DNA of 64,000 bases from Strobilurus pachycystidiatus. Lineage: Eukaryota > Basidiomycota > Agaricomycetes > Agaricales > Physalacriaceae. Positions 1 through 10,039 of this stretch are shown here, piece after piece. The stretch's first letter is position 1. Every line of letters begins with the position of its first letter. The stretch is taken from positions 1,054,001 to 1,118,000 of the forward strand of contig JAHLMK010000009.1 of NCBI GenBank assembly GCA_019915135.1, in the 5' to 3' direction. The translations under genes and the position numbers were made by a program. The notes under the pieces are model-generated. The model saw nothing but the letters and a program-made list of their open reading frames with translations, was not told the DNA's origin and made no database searches.

Positions 1-293
1 TAGGCAGCGTACGACGAGAAAGAGGTAGTGAATGTAGAGGACAACGTGCCGCCGCCGCGCCGACGCGCCCTCAAAGTTGATCGGTGATCGTGGACGCGCG
101 CGGTGCCGGCGATCAAAGCAACGTTAACCTAAGGCTTCTTTTCACGCTCCCATGAACACCACCCACTATCCCCGACATACTATGGGCTGATCTGCCCTCA
201 TTATGGCGCAAGCCACCTATCCCATCTATACAAAAATGCTAGCGAAATGGACTGAACAATCTGGTCTGCACTGAACAGTCCAGCTCGTCTTAG

Positions 294-2746
294 ATGTCGA
301 CCGACACACCCCAGACCAAGATCGTGGTGGCGAAGAACCTGAAGGAGAAGCCGACGTGGCTGGGGTACCTCTGGGACACGGCGGACCTGGCGAAGGAGGA
401 GAGGCGACTACTGTTCAAGGTGGATGCGTCGTTGTTGCTGTTTGCTTCTGTGAGTCCCGTGTCCCGACTGTGGGTGTTAGTGCTGACGGATGGGCAGCTT
501 GGGTATTTCATCAAGAATCTCGACCAGGTGCGTTCTTATGCTGGGATCGTGTACCCCTTGTTCATGATCATGATCATTGCAGACGAATGTCACTAGCGCT
601 GTGAGTCCTCCGTGTTACGAGTGGGAGTCTGAGTCCGTACTGAGCGTTCGTAGTTCTTTGCTGGGATGCAGGAAGATTTGTATGTCTTTGCCTCCGCCCC
701 ACCATGATGCAAGCCTTCGCTGACGCGACACTTCCGCAGAGGAATGTTTGGCAATGAGCTCGTGCACGCCACGTCGTATTGGACTGCAGGGTGCGTGGCC
801 CCCCACTTCTGACTTTCCGGGTTCTCATTGACTTGAACTGGACGTAGATATGTCATCGGCCAAGTCCCCTCCAACCTCCTCCTCACACGGCTCTCGCCGC
901 GGTTCGTCATTCCAGCTGTAGGTTTCGTCTTGATTGTTGTGTCAAGTCACTGATGATTGGTAGCTTGAGTTGGCATGGGGTCTGGCGACGTTGGGGACGT
1001 ATGCGGTGAAGGATGTCAAGTCTCTGTACGCGTTGAGGTTCCTCGGTTAGTCAATATCGTTCCGAGTCTATGCGCGTTACCTTACCTCACCAGTGGGGCT
1101 ATTCGAATCCGGGTTCTATCCTGGGATGCACTACATCCTCGGCTCGTGGTTCGTCCCATTCTTTCCCCAGCACCGGTATGCTGAAAAGTGAATAGGTACA
1201 CTCCGCGTGAACTTGGGAAGCGCTCGATGATATTCTGGACGGCGGGGTCGTTGGGGTCGATGTTTTCTGGGTTCCTGCAGACTGCGGCGCATAAGAACCT
1301 TAATGGCGTGCATGGGCTGGAGGGTTGGCGGTACGTTCCCGTTTACGGTGATAAAGACCTGAATGATGTTGACTTGGACTTTCTGACAGGTGGCTGATGA
1401 TCATCGACGCGATAATGTTTGTGGATTTTTTCTTCTCCGTTGGCAGTGGTTCTGACTGACTGACTGACTGGACAGAACGATACCGATTGCGCTCTTTGGG
1501 TTTATATTCCTGCCTGACCTGCCTTGGTCTGCGAAACCGTCTCTCATGCTGAGTCAATCGGTGCGTTATTCACTGGCACCTGTCCTCGCTTTTCTACATG
1601 AACTTATTTTGGCCACTAGGACATTGAAATAGCACAAGCGAGGATGAAGGCTGCGGGTCGACAGGAAAGGCAGCCTTGGACTAAAGCCAAGGTACGCGCA
1701 GGCAGTCCAGGCTTCTTGGTCTTTTGCTGACTGTTACAAGCTCCGACGCATCCTCACTGGATGGCACATTTACATCCTCCCCATCGAGTACGTGCTGTGG
1801 AATAATGGCGGCGCGCAGTCCCCCATGCAGTACTGGCTCAAGTCGTTCAACAAGAAGCCATACCCCGTTCCTGGGGTCAGTTGGACGGTTTCGCAGATTC
1901 AGCTTCGTGCGTTGCGTTGCCGTGAATGTCGAGTCCCGTTGATTCTAATTTGACGTGTGTAGTTCCATTACCGTCGACGGCGATCTTTGTCGTTGTTGCT
2001 TTGATCTTGGCGTGGATTAGTGATGGGGTGGCGAAAGGTGAGCACAGCACAGCAGTGTCCCATTATTGAGCTCAACTGATTGATTGGTGCTATGCGTAGG
2101 ACTTCGATGGCCGTTCATTGTCGCGGGGGCGATTACGACGCTGATATTCGACGTTACGTGGCTTTCGCTGCCGCTGTACAAGAGCATACATGGGCATTTT
2201 GCGTATTTCTACCTTATGACGCTTGGTGTGAGTGCTTTTGCTGTCGTTTGCGTTCAGGGCTGACGGGATGCAGACGACCGCTGGGCCGTTGATCCTGAAC
2301 TGGATTAGTGAGATCACTCAGGCGGATGTGAGTTCTCGTGCAAAAAAAATCACAGACGTTTTGACCTGATTGCGCTCGTAGAACGAACTGCGCGCGATAT
2401 GCGTCGCGCTGGGGAACGATCTGGCGTATGTCGTCCAAGCCGTCGCGCCGAATTTTATGTGGAAGACGACGGCGTTCCCGCGCGCGGCCAAGGGGTATCA
2501 TTGGTCTATCGGTGAGTGCCAGTGCCCAGTTCTAACCCGGTGTATAAGTGGAATTGATGTTCTATGGTTTCGGTAGTCCTGCAGTGTCTGCTTTTGACGT
2601 GGACTGCGCTGATATTGTTCTTGCTGCGTCGGGATGAGCGGAAGAAGGCTAAGGATGAGGATGGTAGGAAGGATGAGGAGGCGACGCCGAGTGACTCTGA
2701 GGATGATCGCTCGAGCGTGAAGAAAGCCGATCCGGAGCTGGAGTAG
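294..2746 (+). CDS. MFS transporter, Dal5/allantoate permease-like (anion:cation symporter family)
   Basis: Predicted plasma-membrane secondary transporter for a small organic anion or vitamin-like solute; the substrate cannot be read from sequence. I assembled 18 exons with GT-AG junctions: 294-449, 498-527, 583-600, 654-679, 740-790, 848-917, 964-1045, 1094-1148, 1196-1330, 1390-1416, 1476-1560, 1620-1691, 1741-1906, 1963-2037, 2100-2227, 2274-2327, 2382-2511, 2577-2746. They sum to 1530 nt, giving 509 residues, the usual length for this family. Family-typical stretches are LGYFIKNLDQTNVTSAF near the first membrane helix, GYVIGQVPSN, the loop GSWYTPRELGKRS and WNNGGAQSPMQYWLKSF. The C-terminus is a hydrophilic acidic tail ending PELE. 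The start is the first ATG giving a conserved cytosolic N-terminus. Exons of 18, 26, 27 and 30 nt make automated prediction error-prone. Membership of the Dal5/Tna1-type clade is inferred from motif resemblance. Confidence 0.85.
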
Positions 2747-3366
2747 GATGTACATGTACATGTACGCTTTTGGTTCAAATTGATGGTTGGTTTATGTACG
2801 TCTGCATGGATGGAGGAATTTATGTCCTGCTGTATGTAAGGAGAAGTTCCACGAGGAGAAATGTAAGTGTAGAGACCGCAGCACCTACCTGCCTTGAAGG
2901 TTTGTCAACCTGAAGCTTGGGTTTCGGAGACTCGATACAATACTGCAGATAGTGTGGGCAGTAGGCATTACTTTGATTTGTCAAGTATAACTTATCTTAC
3001 TCCTCGCCGGCAAGGTCACTTCTCTTGAATAATACTAACTGGCGTTACGCTCGCCGCCACAACTCGTCGGCGCTGGCGGATGGATCCGTGGGCCTAGAGT
3101 GGCGCAATCCGCCTATATTTTCCTACGGTTGATAATGGTATTGGTAGTGTTATGAAACCCCCAGAAGTCGGGTGATAGGTTTCGCAAGTCAAAGGGCAGC
3201 GGTGTGGGCGGCGAACCGCCTAGATGGTCGGTCCACCGAGGCTTAGACTTTACAGTTGACCGCGCTACGGTCTCTACCCTACACTGTATACTGCATCCCA
3301 GTCTCGAGTATGATAGAAAAACAACAAGTTAGATAGTTAGTTAAATAAAGCAATACACACAAGCTA
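2747..3366. other. Intergenic region between convergent genes
   Basis: This stretch separates the 3' ends of the MFS transporter and the SH3 gene. A short TGTACA tandem run lies at about 2750-2765, just past the transporter stop. I see no coding potential, RNA gene or transposon end. Confidence 0.6.
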
Positions 3367-4254
3367 CTAGTCCTCTCCCTCTCCCTCACCACTTTCCTCC
3401 TGCTCCCTCTCTCTAGCCAAGTAGCTCTCTGGCACCAGCGCGTGCGTGCCGTCCTCCCGCTCTACGACCACCCACCCCACGCCGCCGCCGCGCCCGACGA
3501 CGCGCACGACCTGGCCCTCGTCGACGCTCATCTCCGCGGGGCCCTCTGCGGTGAATGGGTATAGGGCGCGGTATATGCCTGGCGTCGCGCCAACGTCCTC
3601 GTCTTCATTGTCATCAGAAGAGTAGTCGTCCGACACTTCGTCCGAGTCTCCCTCCTCTGTGAAGTTGCGGTCAAAATCACTTTGGGATTGTTGTGGGTGC
3701 GAGGAGGAGGAGGAGGAGGAGGAGAAGGTCCAGCTGAGACGGTTTATGCCCCACTTGAAGGAGGAGGAGGAGGACTCGTCCTCTGCCTCGTCCTCCGAGT
3801 CCTCTCCTTGCCCTTGTCCTTGGGAGGGGAAGGGCGGGTGGTGCAGCGCGGAGGAGGGCGCGTACGCATAGTCGCGGATGATGATCTTGGGGTTTGAGGA
3901 CCCGGAGGCGAGCGGGGTGGAGGGAGATGGAGAGACGGGGGACGGGGAGGGCGCAGAGCTGCGGGACGCGCGGCGCGAGTCGGCTGGGGACGGCGGGGCG
4001 GGGCGCGTGGAGGATAGAGAGGTGTGGCGCGAGTTGGGGATGAGGATGGATGCGGAGGCGGAGGAGGCTCGCTTCGGGTCGAGTGGCGTGGACGTGGATG
4101 TGCACGATGCGCGCTTTGCCGAAGCACTCTCCCTTTCCTGGTTTTCGGATTCGTCAGTGGCATCATCGCCGTGGCCGTGCGTGCTTTTCATGGGTATCGG
4201 TGTCGGTATCGTCGGACCAGCCGGATCTTTTTTTCTTCGGGTCAGCACGTTCAT
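3367..4254 (-). CDS. SH3-domain protein with Ser/Pro-rich N-terminus (Nbp2-like candidate)
   Basis: This is a 295-residue single-exon ORF. The first ~210 residues are low-complexity, rich in Ser, Pro, Arg and acidic residues, with poly-Ser runs. The C-terminal part (about 225-279) is a clear SH3 domain: ALYPF corresponds to the ALYDY motif, followed by an acidic RT-loop segment (EMSVDEGQVV), GWVVVEREDG and the closing ALVPESYL. SH3 domains bind proline-rich ligands in signalling and cytoskeletal complexes. The GW-VVE-(G)-LVPESYL arrangement resembles the fungal Nbp2/HOG-pathway type, but that is only a resemblance. The start is the ATG at 4254; the frame stays open to a GTG at 4260. It is convergent with the upstream transporter. 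Confidence 0.7.
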   Translation of the reverse strand: MNVLTRRKKDPAGPTIPTPIPMKSTHGHGDDATDESENQERESASAKRASCTSTSTPLDPKRASSASASILIPNSRHTSLSSTRPAPPSPADSRRASRSSAPSPSPVSPSPSTPLASGSSNPKIIIRDYAYAPSSALHHPPFPSQGQGQGEDSEDEAEDESSSSSFKWGINRLSWTFSSSSSSSSHPQQSQSDFDRNFTEEGDSDEVSDDYSSDDNEDEDVGATPGIYRALYPFTAEGPAEMSVDEGQVVRVVGRGGGVGWVVVEREDGTHALVPESYLAREREQEESGEGEGED

Positions 4255-4452
4255 AGGCACAGGCGCAGGCGCAGAGACGCACGGAATGTGGGTGTCGTTG
4301 GTGTCAGTGCTTGCATCGCCGTCCCGAGAATAAGGAGAGTGAGAGTGCGGGTGATGAGAGAGAAAGGTCTGATGGACCGAGGTGATGATGGTCGTTGCAA
4401 TGAGTTAGCTTCAAAGCAGATGATATGGCTACGTAATAGGATTCCTTTACCA

Positions 4453-4524
4453 TCCGATATGGTGTAACGGCTAACATTGCCGCCTTTCACGCGGCAGCTC
4501 GGGGTTCGATTCCCCGTATCGGAA
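4453..4524 (+). tRNA. tRNA-Glu (anticodon TTC)
   Basis: A 72-nt cloverleaf with no intron. The 7-bp acceptor stem TCCGATA/TATCGGA pairs perfectly (4453-4459 with 4517-4523), with discriminator A at 4524. The anticodon stem GCCGC/GCGGC encloses the loop CTTTCAC, giving anticodon TTC. The T-arm GGGGTTCGATTCCCC is canonical and doubles as the B box. It lies about 200 bp upstream of the divergently oriented SH3 gene start and 70 bp before the left end of a DNA transposon. Confidence 0.95.
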
Positions 4525-4543
4525 TGCGCGGTGCCTAAAAAAG

Positions 4544-4550
4544 TTTTTTT
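4544..4550 (+). terminator. RNA polymerase III terminator of tRNA-Glu
   Basis: A run of seven T residues begins 20 nt after the discriminator base. T runs of this length are standard Pol III terminators. Confidence 0.75.
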
Positions 4551-4665
4551 ATACTTGATTGCTCAGTGGCCACTGTAAGTATATTGGCGATATACTGTAA
4601 AAAAATTGTTTTTGATTTCACTACTTACTTTTTTGGCGGGGAGCGCCACAGATTGACCCTGAACA

Positions 4666-4792
4666 CACTTTCTTGACCTTTTCCCACTTGTGAGTTCTTT
4701 GTCTCACTTTGTCGGCAAGATTTTTCACTTTGGAATCCTATTCCGCACTTTGACGTCGGATTCCCACTTTGACGTGTTGATTCGGCACTTTG
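4666..4792 (+). repeat. Left subterminal CACTTTG array
   Basis: About seven degenerate copies of [T/C/G]CACTTTG occur in the same orientation at 20-25 nt spacing, with unrelated spacers. The reverse-complement array is at 11253-11389. Clustered subterminal motifs of this kind commonly bind transposase. Confidence 0.75.
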
Positions 4793-4800
4793 GTTTGTTG

Positions 4801-6436
4801 CCACATCACATGATTCGGTCATCGGCTTCCTGTGTCGGGATTTGCCCGGCACAGTCCTCTTAGGATATCCCGACAAGCGCGCTATGGGACGGCGATGTTG
4901 CTGCCGACTCTACTTGATACCGAGGGATCTCCTCAATTGGACTTGCTGAACTTCCGGTCCCCTTATCTTATTAAGTCTTGAGGATGCAAACGGTGTATGT
5001 GTCAAGCAAGACCTTTAGTCTAGCTAGAACACATAAGATTGGAGGCTTTTATAGTCAGTGTCTCAATACTGGAGTATGTCGACGACTGTATATGTTATAT
5101 GAGCAGTCACGTAGATGTCCGTGGTATGTATAGACAGTATGATACTCAGTAGCACTGCCAAAAAAGATATGCTATGGCTATCGACAGAGTACCGAGAGAC
5201 TACACTTCACTCACAATAAGCACCTCTGCCCAAACTCACACTCGTTGCCGCCGTATTTGCCTATTGTTACCTGGATTTCGTTATTGTGGCTGTCGTCCCG
5301 TTGACTTCCTTCTCGCAAACGCTGGCCATGCCCGTTATGCTTGTGCTCATTGTCGCCGGGTTAGTGCTCGTCGTTGCGTGGTAGGTCGGTCTGATCATCA
5401 GATTCCCGTCTTTGTTGTGTCTTCTTCGAGATGGTACGCGCAGGCGTTGTCACGTCGGTGCCCATCAGTATCGTCGGTGTCATCGTCAGTGCCCGCCATT
5501 GTTGTCAAGCTTGCGCCCTTTGCCATTGTTAAGCTCGTGCCAGTCCTGGGGCATGGTAAACGTAGGTAGTCGAAGTCACTGTATTTCAATCATTTGGCAT
5601 CCTCCTGCTTGATGAACGCGTCCATGGCCGATGTCGTGTCAAAAAATGGGGGCCACAAAGAGGTGGTCCATGGTCGATGTTGGGAACAGCGCCCGAACAC
5701 GTGGTCTCGTGCGTGCGGAAAGTCTGTGGTCGACATGTGGAAATACTTGTCACCGACGCTGAGTCTAAATTGAGGCACAAGTACCCAGTCAGACAGAAAG
5801 AAGACAATGCACGAGAGGTGATGCACTCTCCAAAGCCAAGCGCCATTGATGGAGGTGAGGTCAAGGTTTCCTTGCCGTCGACATCAATGGCGACTGACTC
5901 TGGGCAACGCCGGAAGAAAGGAAGGGAGGATATAGTAGGAGATAAACATACCTTTTGGTTTTGGTATAACTGCCTGGGCCGGGGCTGTCTGGGCTGCGCT
6001 CAACTGGGCTCTTCTGCGCAAAAGTGAGTTGAAGACAGGGCGAAGAGGAGAGAGTTCTTCATTCGAGTCAAGAAGATTTGTCACAGCGACATGACACAGT
6101 GTGATTTGCGCTACATGGGCACGACCAGACTCATTGCGCTACATGGGCACGACCACGCCGTCGAGGTTGAACTACCGATCAAACGGCAGCAAAGACAAGG
6201 CGGGCTTCACTAAATCACTGTCAAGGACAGCCTGAATGGGGTTCTCTGGATTTTGCAGTCGTGAACGTCGCCGTTGATGTTGAGGGGGTGCGCAGGAGGC
6301 GCGATGATCCACTAAGGCCAAGGATACTTGAGTCACGGATACACTTGTTCAGTAGAGCGTAACTCACCAAGATTAGCAAGCTGTACACAGCACTAGGGGT
6401 CATCCAGCTGCACATTAGTCTCATTAGTGTCTATAC
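4801..6436. other. Transposon interior, no gene recognised
   Basis: Interior of the DNA transposon left of the LTR-A insertion. The short open frames here lack coherent composition. A phrase of about 20 bp (gcgctacatgggcacgacca) occurs twice near 6110-6160. I see no transposase signature. Confidence 0.5.
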
Positions 6437-6441
6437 AAGTC

Positions 6442-7305
6442 TGTCATGACTCGGTCGTGGACCTGTCACGAGATCGCGCACAAACTATAGATTGGGTGCG
6501 CCACATAGGAGAGAGCTTATCCCGAAGAATAGGTCGCGCCATCACGGGAGTTGCCGATGGAACGCGATCAGATCCCTGCGCGCCTCGCCGCGCCTCGCTA
6601 GCCGGACCAACGTCACATCCGTCGGCCGCCTCCCCTCGATTCCCGCCACTCCGTACGAGCGACGCCCCATTGGGTCGAGGAATGACTCAATGATCGCTAT
6701 CTTCTGATCAGTCCCGCATGGCATGGGTGGCGGCCCGCCCTATCCCGCTTCATCCCGCCTTATCCCGCCCATCGTCCAATCAGCGGTGCTCGATCTAGCG
6801 CGCCTTCCTTGCTCGATCAAAAGTACCATGCGCTACCGCAGCACATCGCTCCCGACGGAACCTTTGAGAAGAGGAGTTATTCATCAAGAGGTCGACGTAT
6901 AAATACAGACGCTCTTTGTAGTAGATAGGGAGACTTCGTCCTTATCAAGTTTCCTTCCGCATTCTCTTGCCGGATACTCTGACTCCCTCTGAGCAAGGGC
7001 TCCCCCCATGCCCTCCCTCGGTGACTCCGGTATCGCCCCCCACTCCTTGAACGAAGGATCTCAATGTGCCACATCTCGGACCGGGTCCGATGAATCGCGC
7101 GACACCAGGAGACGGGGTCTCCTGGGTGTTCACTCTCTGGGCGATACGGAGGGGCATCCGTCGAAGTCCTCCGTGATCCCTCCCAAGCGACCGGACGGAC
7201 GCGTCCCGGAGATATGTGTGTTGTGCCCGCAGGAAAGCCACGGTCGGGGCGTAGAGACGCGCCATCGTGAGCGAGTCCTTGTCACGGCGGGATCAGGTCG
7301 TAACA
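6442..7305 (+). repeat. LTR-A 5' LTR (864 bp)
   Basis: Starts TGTCATGACTC and ends GGTCGTAACA. It differs from the 3' LTR mainly by lacking one 20-bp unit of a palindromic repeat (copies of GCTCCCGACG) about 50 bp before the TATA box, plus a few substitutions. The flank AAGTC at 6437-6441 matches the one after the 3' LTR. Confidence 0.92.
6898..6942 (+). promoter_or_regulatory. LTR-A core promoter and predicted self-primer
   Basis: TATAAATA lies at 6898-6905. The expected transcription start, about 28 nt downstream, falls at 6926. Bases 6926-6942 (TAGGGAGACTTCGTCCT) are exactly complementary to 7308-7324, which starts 2 nt after the LTR end. In Tf1-type elements the mRNA 5' end folds back onto such a site and is cleaved to make the reverse-transcription primer. 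The start site is inferred, not mapped. Confidence 0.7.
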
Positions 7306-7964
7306 ATAGGACGAAGTCTCCCTACTGCCCGTACAACACCATATCAATAACTCAAGGCCCGTTCACAACAACTACTCTGGTACTCAGCACCACCTCGCAC
7401 GAAGCTCCATCCCTCGATCCACTCGACCAAACCGACATACGGTTATTCTCCCAACTCCGATATGTCTCCTCTCAGGTGACGATCTTACGCGACGAAGAGG
7501 AGGGGACACCACCCCACCTAGAAGTAACACGAAGGGTACTACGGATAATGGACGTGGTCCACCAAATATCTCGAACAGTGGAGGACTGGCCCCTCCTCCG
7601 TTCCTTTGTAAAAGGGTATACACTCGCCCTGGCAACATTCTCACAGATATCCGGGGGACACCTCCCCGCCTCGCAACGACGAACCCGACGACACCTGCAC
7701 CATTTCTCCCAGTACTACCTGGAGAAACCCCTTCGACGAATACGGTCCCCTGGGTTCATCAGAGAACTTCACATCGAACCGATATACTCAATCGAATCAC
7801 CATTGACTAGTAATGGAGTGGTTCGTTATAATCCTCTCTCAAAGGAACTCCAACGTCGTTCCCGTTTACAAAGACGCAATGCTCGAAACCCTTCCAACAG
7901 CGTCTGGCGCGAAATTCACTACGTCGACGACGTTGTATTCTTCCTCGACAAAAAAGAGGACTGA
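7008..7964 (+). CDS. LTR-A sense ORF (putative Gag-like protein, unknown family)
   Basis: A 318-codon ORF whose ATG at 7008 is the first AUG downstream of the predicted RNA start at 6926. It opens in the LTR, reads through the LTR end and primer-binding site and continues 660 bp into the interior. The internal part is basic and helix-prone (for example RRVLRIMDVVHQISRTVEDW and RRTRRHLHHFSQYYLEKPL) and ends DDVVFFLDKKED. I see no zinc knuckle, protease or polymerase motif. Its position suggests a Gag-like role, which is inference. The ~100 residues encoded by the LTR could be non-coding leader if translation starts further in. Confidence 0.5.
   Translation: MPSLGDSGIAPHSLNEGSQCATSRTGSDESRDTRRRGLLGVHSLGDTEGHPSKSSVIPPKRPDGRVPEICVLCPQESHGRGVETRHRERVLVTAGSGRNNRTKSPYCPYNTISITQGPFTTTTLVLSTTSHEAPSLDPLDQTDIRLFSQLRYVSSQVTILRDEEEGTPPHLEVTRRVLRIMDVVHQISRTVEDWPLLRSFVKGYTLALATFSQISGGHLPASQRRTRRHLHHFSQYYLEKPLRRIRSPGFIRELHIEPIYSIESPLTSNGVVRYNPLSKELQRRSRLQRRNARNPSNSVWREIHYVDDVVFFLDKKED
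7308..7324 (+). promoter_or_regulatory. LTR-A primer-binding site (self-priming type)
   Basis: AGGACGAAGTCTCCCTA begins 2 nt inside the 5' LTR. It lacks the TGG expected of a tRNA 3'-end primer site and is instead a perfect 17-nt complement of the predicted RNA 5' end at 6926-6942. Confidence 0.7.
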
Positions 7965-8452
7965 TGGGTTTCGCGCAACGCGCCCCCCCCATTTTCGGAA
8001 ACAACATTTATTCGGCACAGACAACCCAGGACTCAGATAATTAGGCAATTCGACAGGGCCCCGCGTAACGAAAGACGGTCCTCAGAACCTCGGGGAGGTC
8101 GAACTGGAAAACGCGAAGAGAAATAGAGGGCTCCCACTCAGCGGAAGCGGTAACCCAACCACTCGGCGATCAGGGCCGAGGGCCCGATCCCACGAACCGC
8201 GTTGCAATCAGTCGATCGCGACGCGCGAACGCGACAAGTTCCGACGCCTCACCAAAGGTCCTCGACCTAGGAGAATTGTCTCCTCGCTCGACCAACACCA
8301 GACAACATCAAGACAGGTGCATAGATTTATAAAAAAGTACAAGAGGCGCGGATCGAGAACTACTATCGAAGACGTATTGGGTCCATGCCCGTACCTATGC
8401 ATTCAAAAAAAAAAAAAATCCCCACGACATCCCCTCGAAGCGACCACATCCC
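7965..8452. other. LTR-A interior between the sense ORF and the antisense gene 3' end
   Basis: About 490 bp separating the 3' end of the sense ORF from the convergent 3' end of the antisense gene. It contains an A-rich tract at 8405-8418. No further gene is seen. Confidence 0.45.
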
Positions 8453-9252
8453 TCACCAACCCTGCGCCGAGTCCATCGACCGGGACCACTCCTCAAAAGT
8501 CATGTTCCAACGGGTCGCCGATCCTGGGGTCTCCTCCGCAGTCATGAACTCATGAAAACAGGCGGCAATGGCCGGATCCCGCTCCGACGCCCAAAGGATG
8601 GCGATGAGGCGACGGATGGAGAGGTGATCCCAAAGATAGCGAAGGATGAGGTCGAAGGCGTCGACACAGTACATCGTCGTGTCCGGCGCCGACCCAGGAA
8701 AGGCATTGACTAAAATCCAAGGAAAACATCCCGGTTAGTAAAGTATCGCGAGGCGATAGACGAAAACCACACCGTGAGGGGCGAACAGGAGCCAAGCACA
8801 GGTCGAGAACGCCCGCAGGGTAGCCAAAGGAGACGGGCACGTCAAAGCCCACCACGACAAGGGCGGACGAAAGAACACCCTCCCCAAATGTGCGATCGAT
8901 GAGCGAAACAGGACGAACTAGGAAAACGACTCCGTTAAAACCAACCTCGGGGCCAAAAGGAAAAGAGGCTTACTAGTGAAGCCCATACCAAGGGATCAGT
9001 AATCTCTTTCGACGATGTCGAGGCCATTCGGAGGGCCTCGGTTATGCAACCGACGCAGCGCGACCAGGCCTCCACGATCGCGGGTGAAGGGCGAGCAATA
9101 TCACCTCGCACCCAAACCAGGAAACCGTCCCGGGACAGCAAACAAATTCCGTTGACCACCAGCGGGGCCGACACGAAGAGAGTGCTCAAACGACGAGGGG
9201 TAGACACCCGCGAGCGAGTGGGCGAGCGCAACAACGAAGACACGGACAACAT
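8453..9252 (-). CDS. LTR-A antisense gene, 3 exons, unknown function
   Basis: Gene on the strand opposite to the element's transcript. Exons 9252-8989, 8917-8773 and 8709-8453 total 666 nt (221 residues). Intron 1 (71 nt) starts GTATGG and ends CCTAG; intron 2 (63 nt) starts GTGTGG, has branch sequence TACTAAC and ends TTTTAG. Exon 1 (88 codons) begins MLSVSS and ends DPL at phase 0. The LTR-B antisense gene begins MSVSS, has 89 codons in exon 1, ends VPL at phase 0, and shares patterns downstream: LFR/LCR, RPxL...C in exon 2 and W..ER.DP....A later. That similarity chose the acceptor at 8918. No known domain was recognised. The sense RNA would carry these introns reversed, so retrotransposition would not remove them. 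Confidence 0.55.
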
Positions 9253-10026
9253 GGCAGGAGAGGAATGAGGAAGGAATTGGACGCAGAAAGAGTTTTTGTA
9301 CTCCAATCCCTTCCTGGAGGCCCTGCCGGGAATTATCTTCCCATCCCCCAGAATCAGGACGATTCCCGAATCAGAAAACTTTAAGCTTTGGACAGTTGGG
9401 ACGAACCGGATTCTCGACATATATTCGACGGAGGCGCGCTAAGAACTTCCACTGGATTAGGAAATTACCGTCCTCGAAAAGGACGATCTAGTATGAGAAA
9501 ATGCCATCGGCAGAAGTTAACGACATCGGGGTCTGAGCGCGCGGCGTTCCAAACAGATCTCTAGGGAACGGCGATCATTGATAAGGCGCCTTGACGAAAT
9601 CAGGCGTCGGGAAATCGCTGGAGTACGACGGGATGCCTACGCCACCACTCTATTCGGACTGTCCTATACCAAGCGGAGAGGCCTCCCGGCGTGAAGAGGC
9701 GTGCACGGCCATGTGACGAACGCGCCTGTAACCCACTCAAATCCAGGGACCCGCATTGTACCCGAAAGAAGTCACAGCTAAAGAAGCGCACAGCCTTGGG
9801 CTCGTATCAAGAAACCAACGAACGTGCGGGCCCTTGTCCATTAAACTTTCGGTCTCTACCAAAATCAGCACTGGACGAGGGATTCCCCAGAGAATCCCCA
9901 GGAGTATGACGCCCGTCACGTTGGAGATGACTCGACGGAATGTCCGACTCGGACTTGGTCCTTTCCCAAAATCGAAAAGGCGCTGCCTACGGAAGCTCCT
10001 CTTACGTTTCTCGGGACGAGAAACTT
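9253..10026. other. LTR-A interior upstream of the antisense gene
   Basis: Holds the presumed promoter and leader of the antisense gene. The frame of exon 1 stays open upstream to an ATG at 9420, so a longer N-terminus is possible. I see no other coding region. Confidence 0.4.
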
Positions 10027-10039
10027 AAAGAGGGGATAT
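10027..10039 (+). promoter_or_regulatory. LTR-A polypurine tract
   Basis: AAAGAGGGGATAT directly precedes the 3' LTR. LTR-B has GAAGAGGAGATAT at the equivalent place on its own sense strand. Such a tract primes plus-strand DNA synthesis. Confidence 0.75.

Noticed and set aside
3659..4333. Several ORFs opposite or overlapping the SH3 gene
   Set aside because: They are frame shadows of its Ser/Glu-rich repeats; only the minus-strand frame has a domain.
6427..6724. Short ORFs recurring at 6.5, 10.1 and 52.7 kb, as a repeated gene family
   Set aside because: They repeat because they lie in the U3 part of LTR-A copies upstream of the TATA box.
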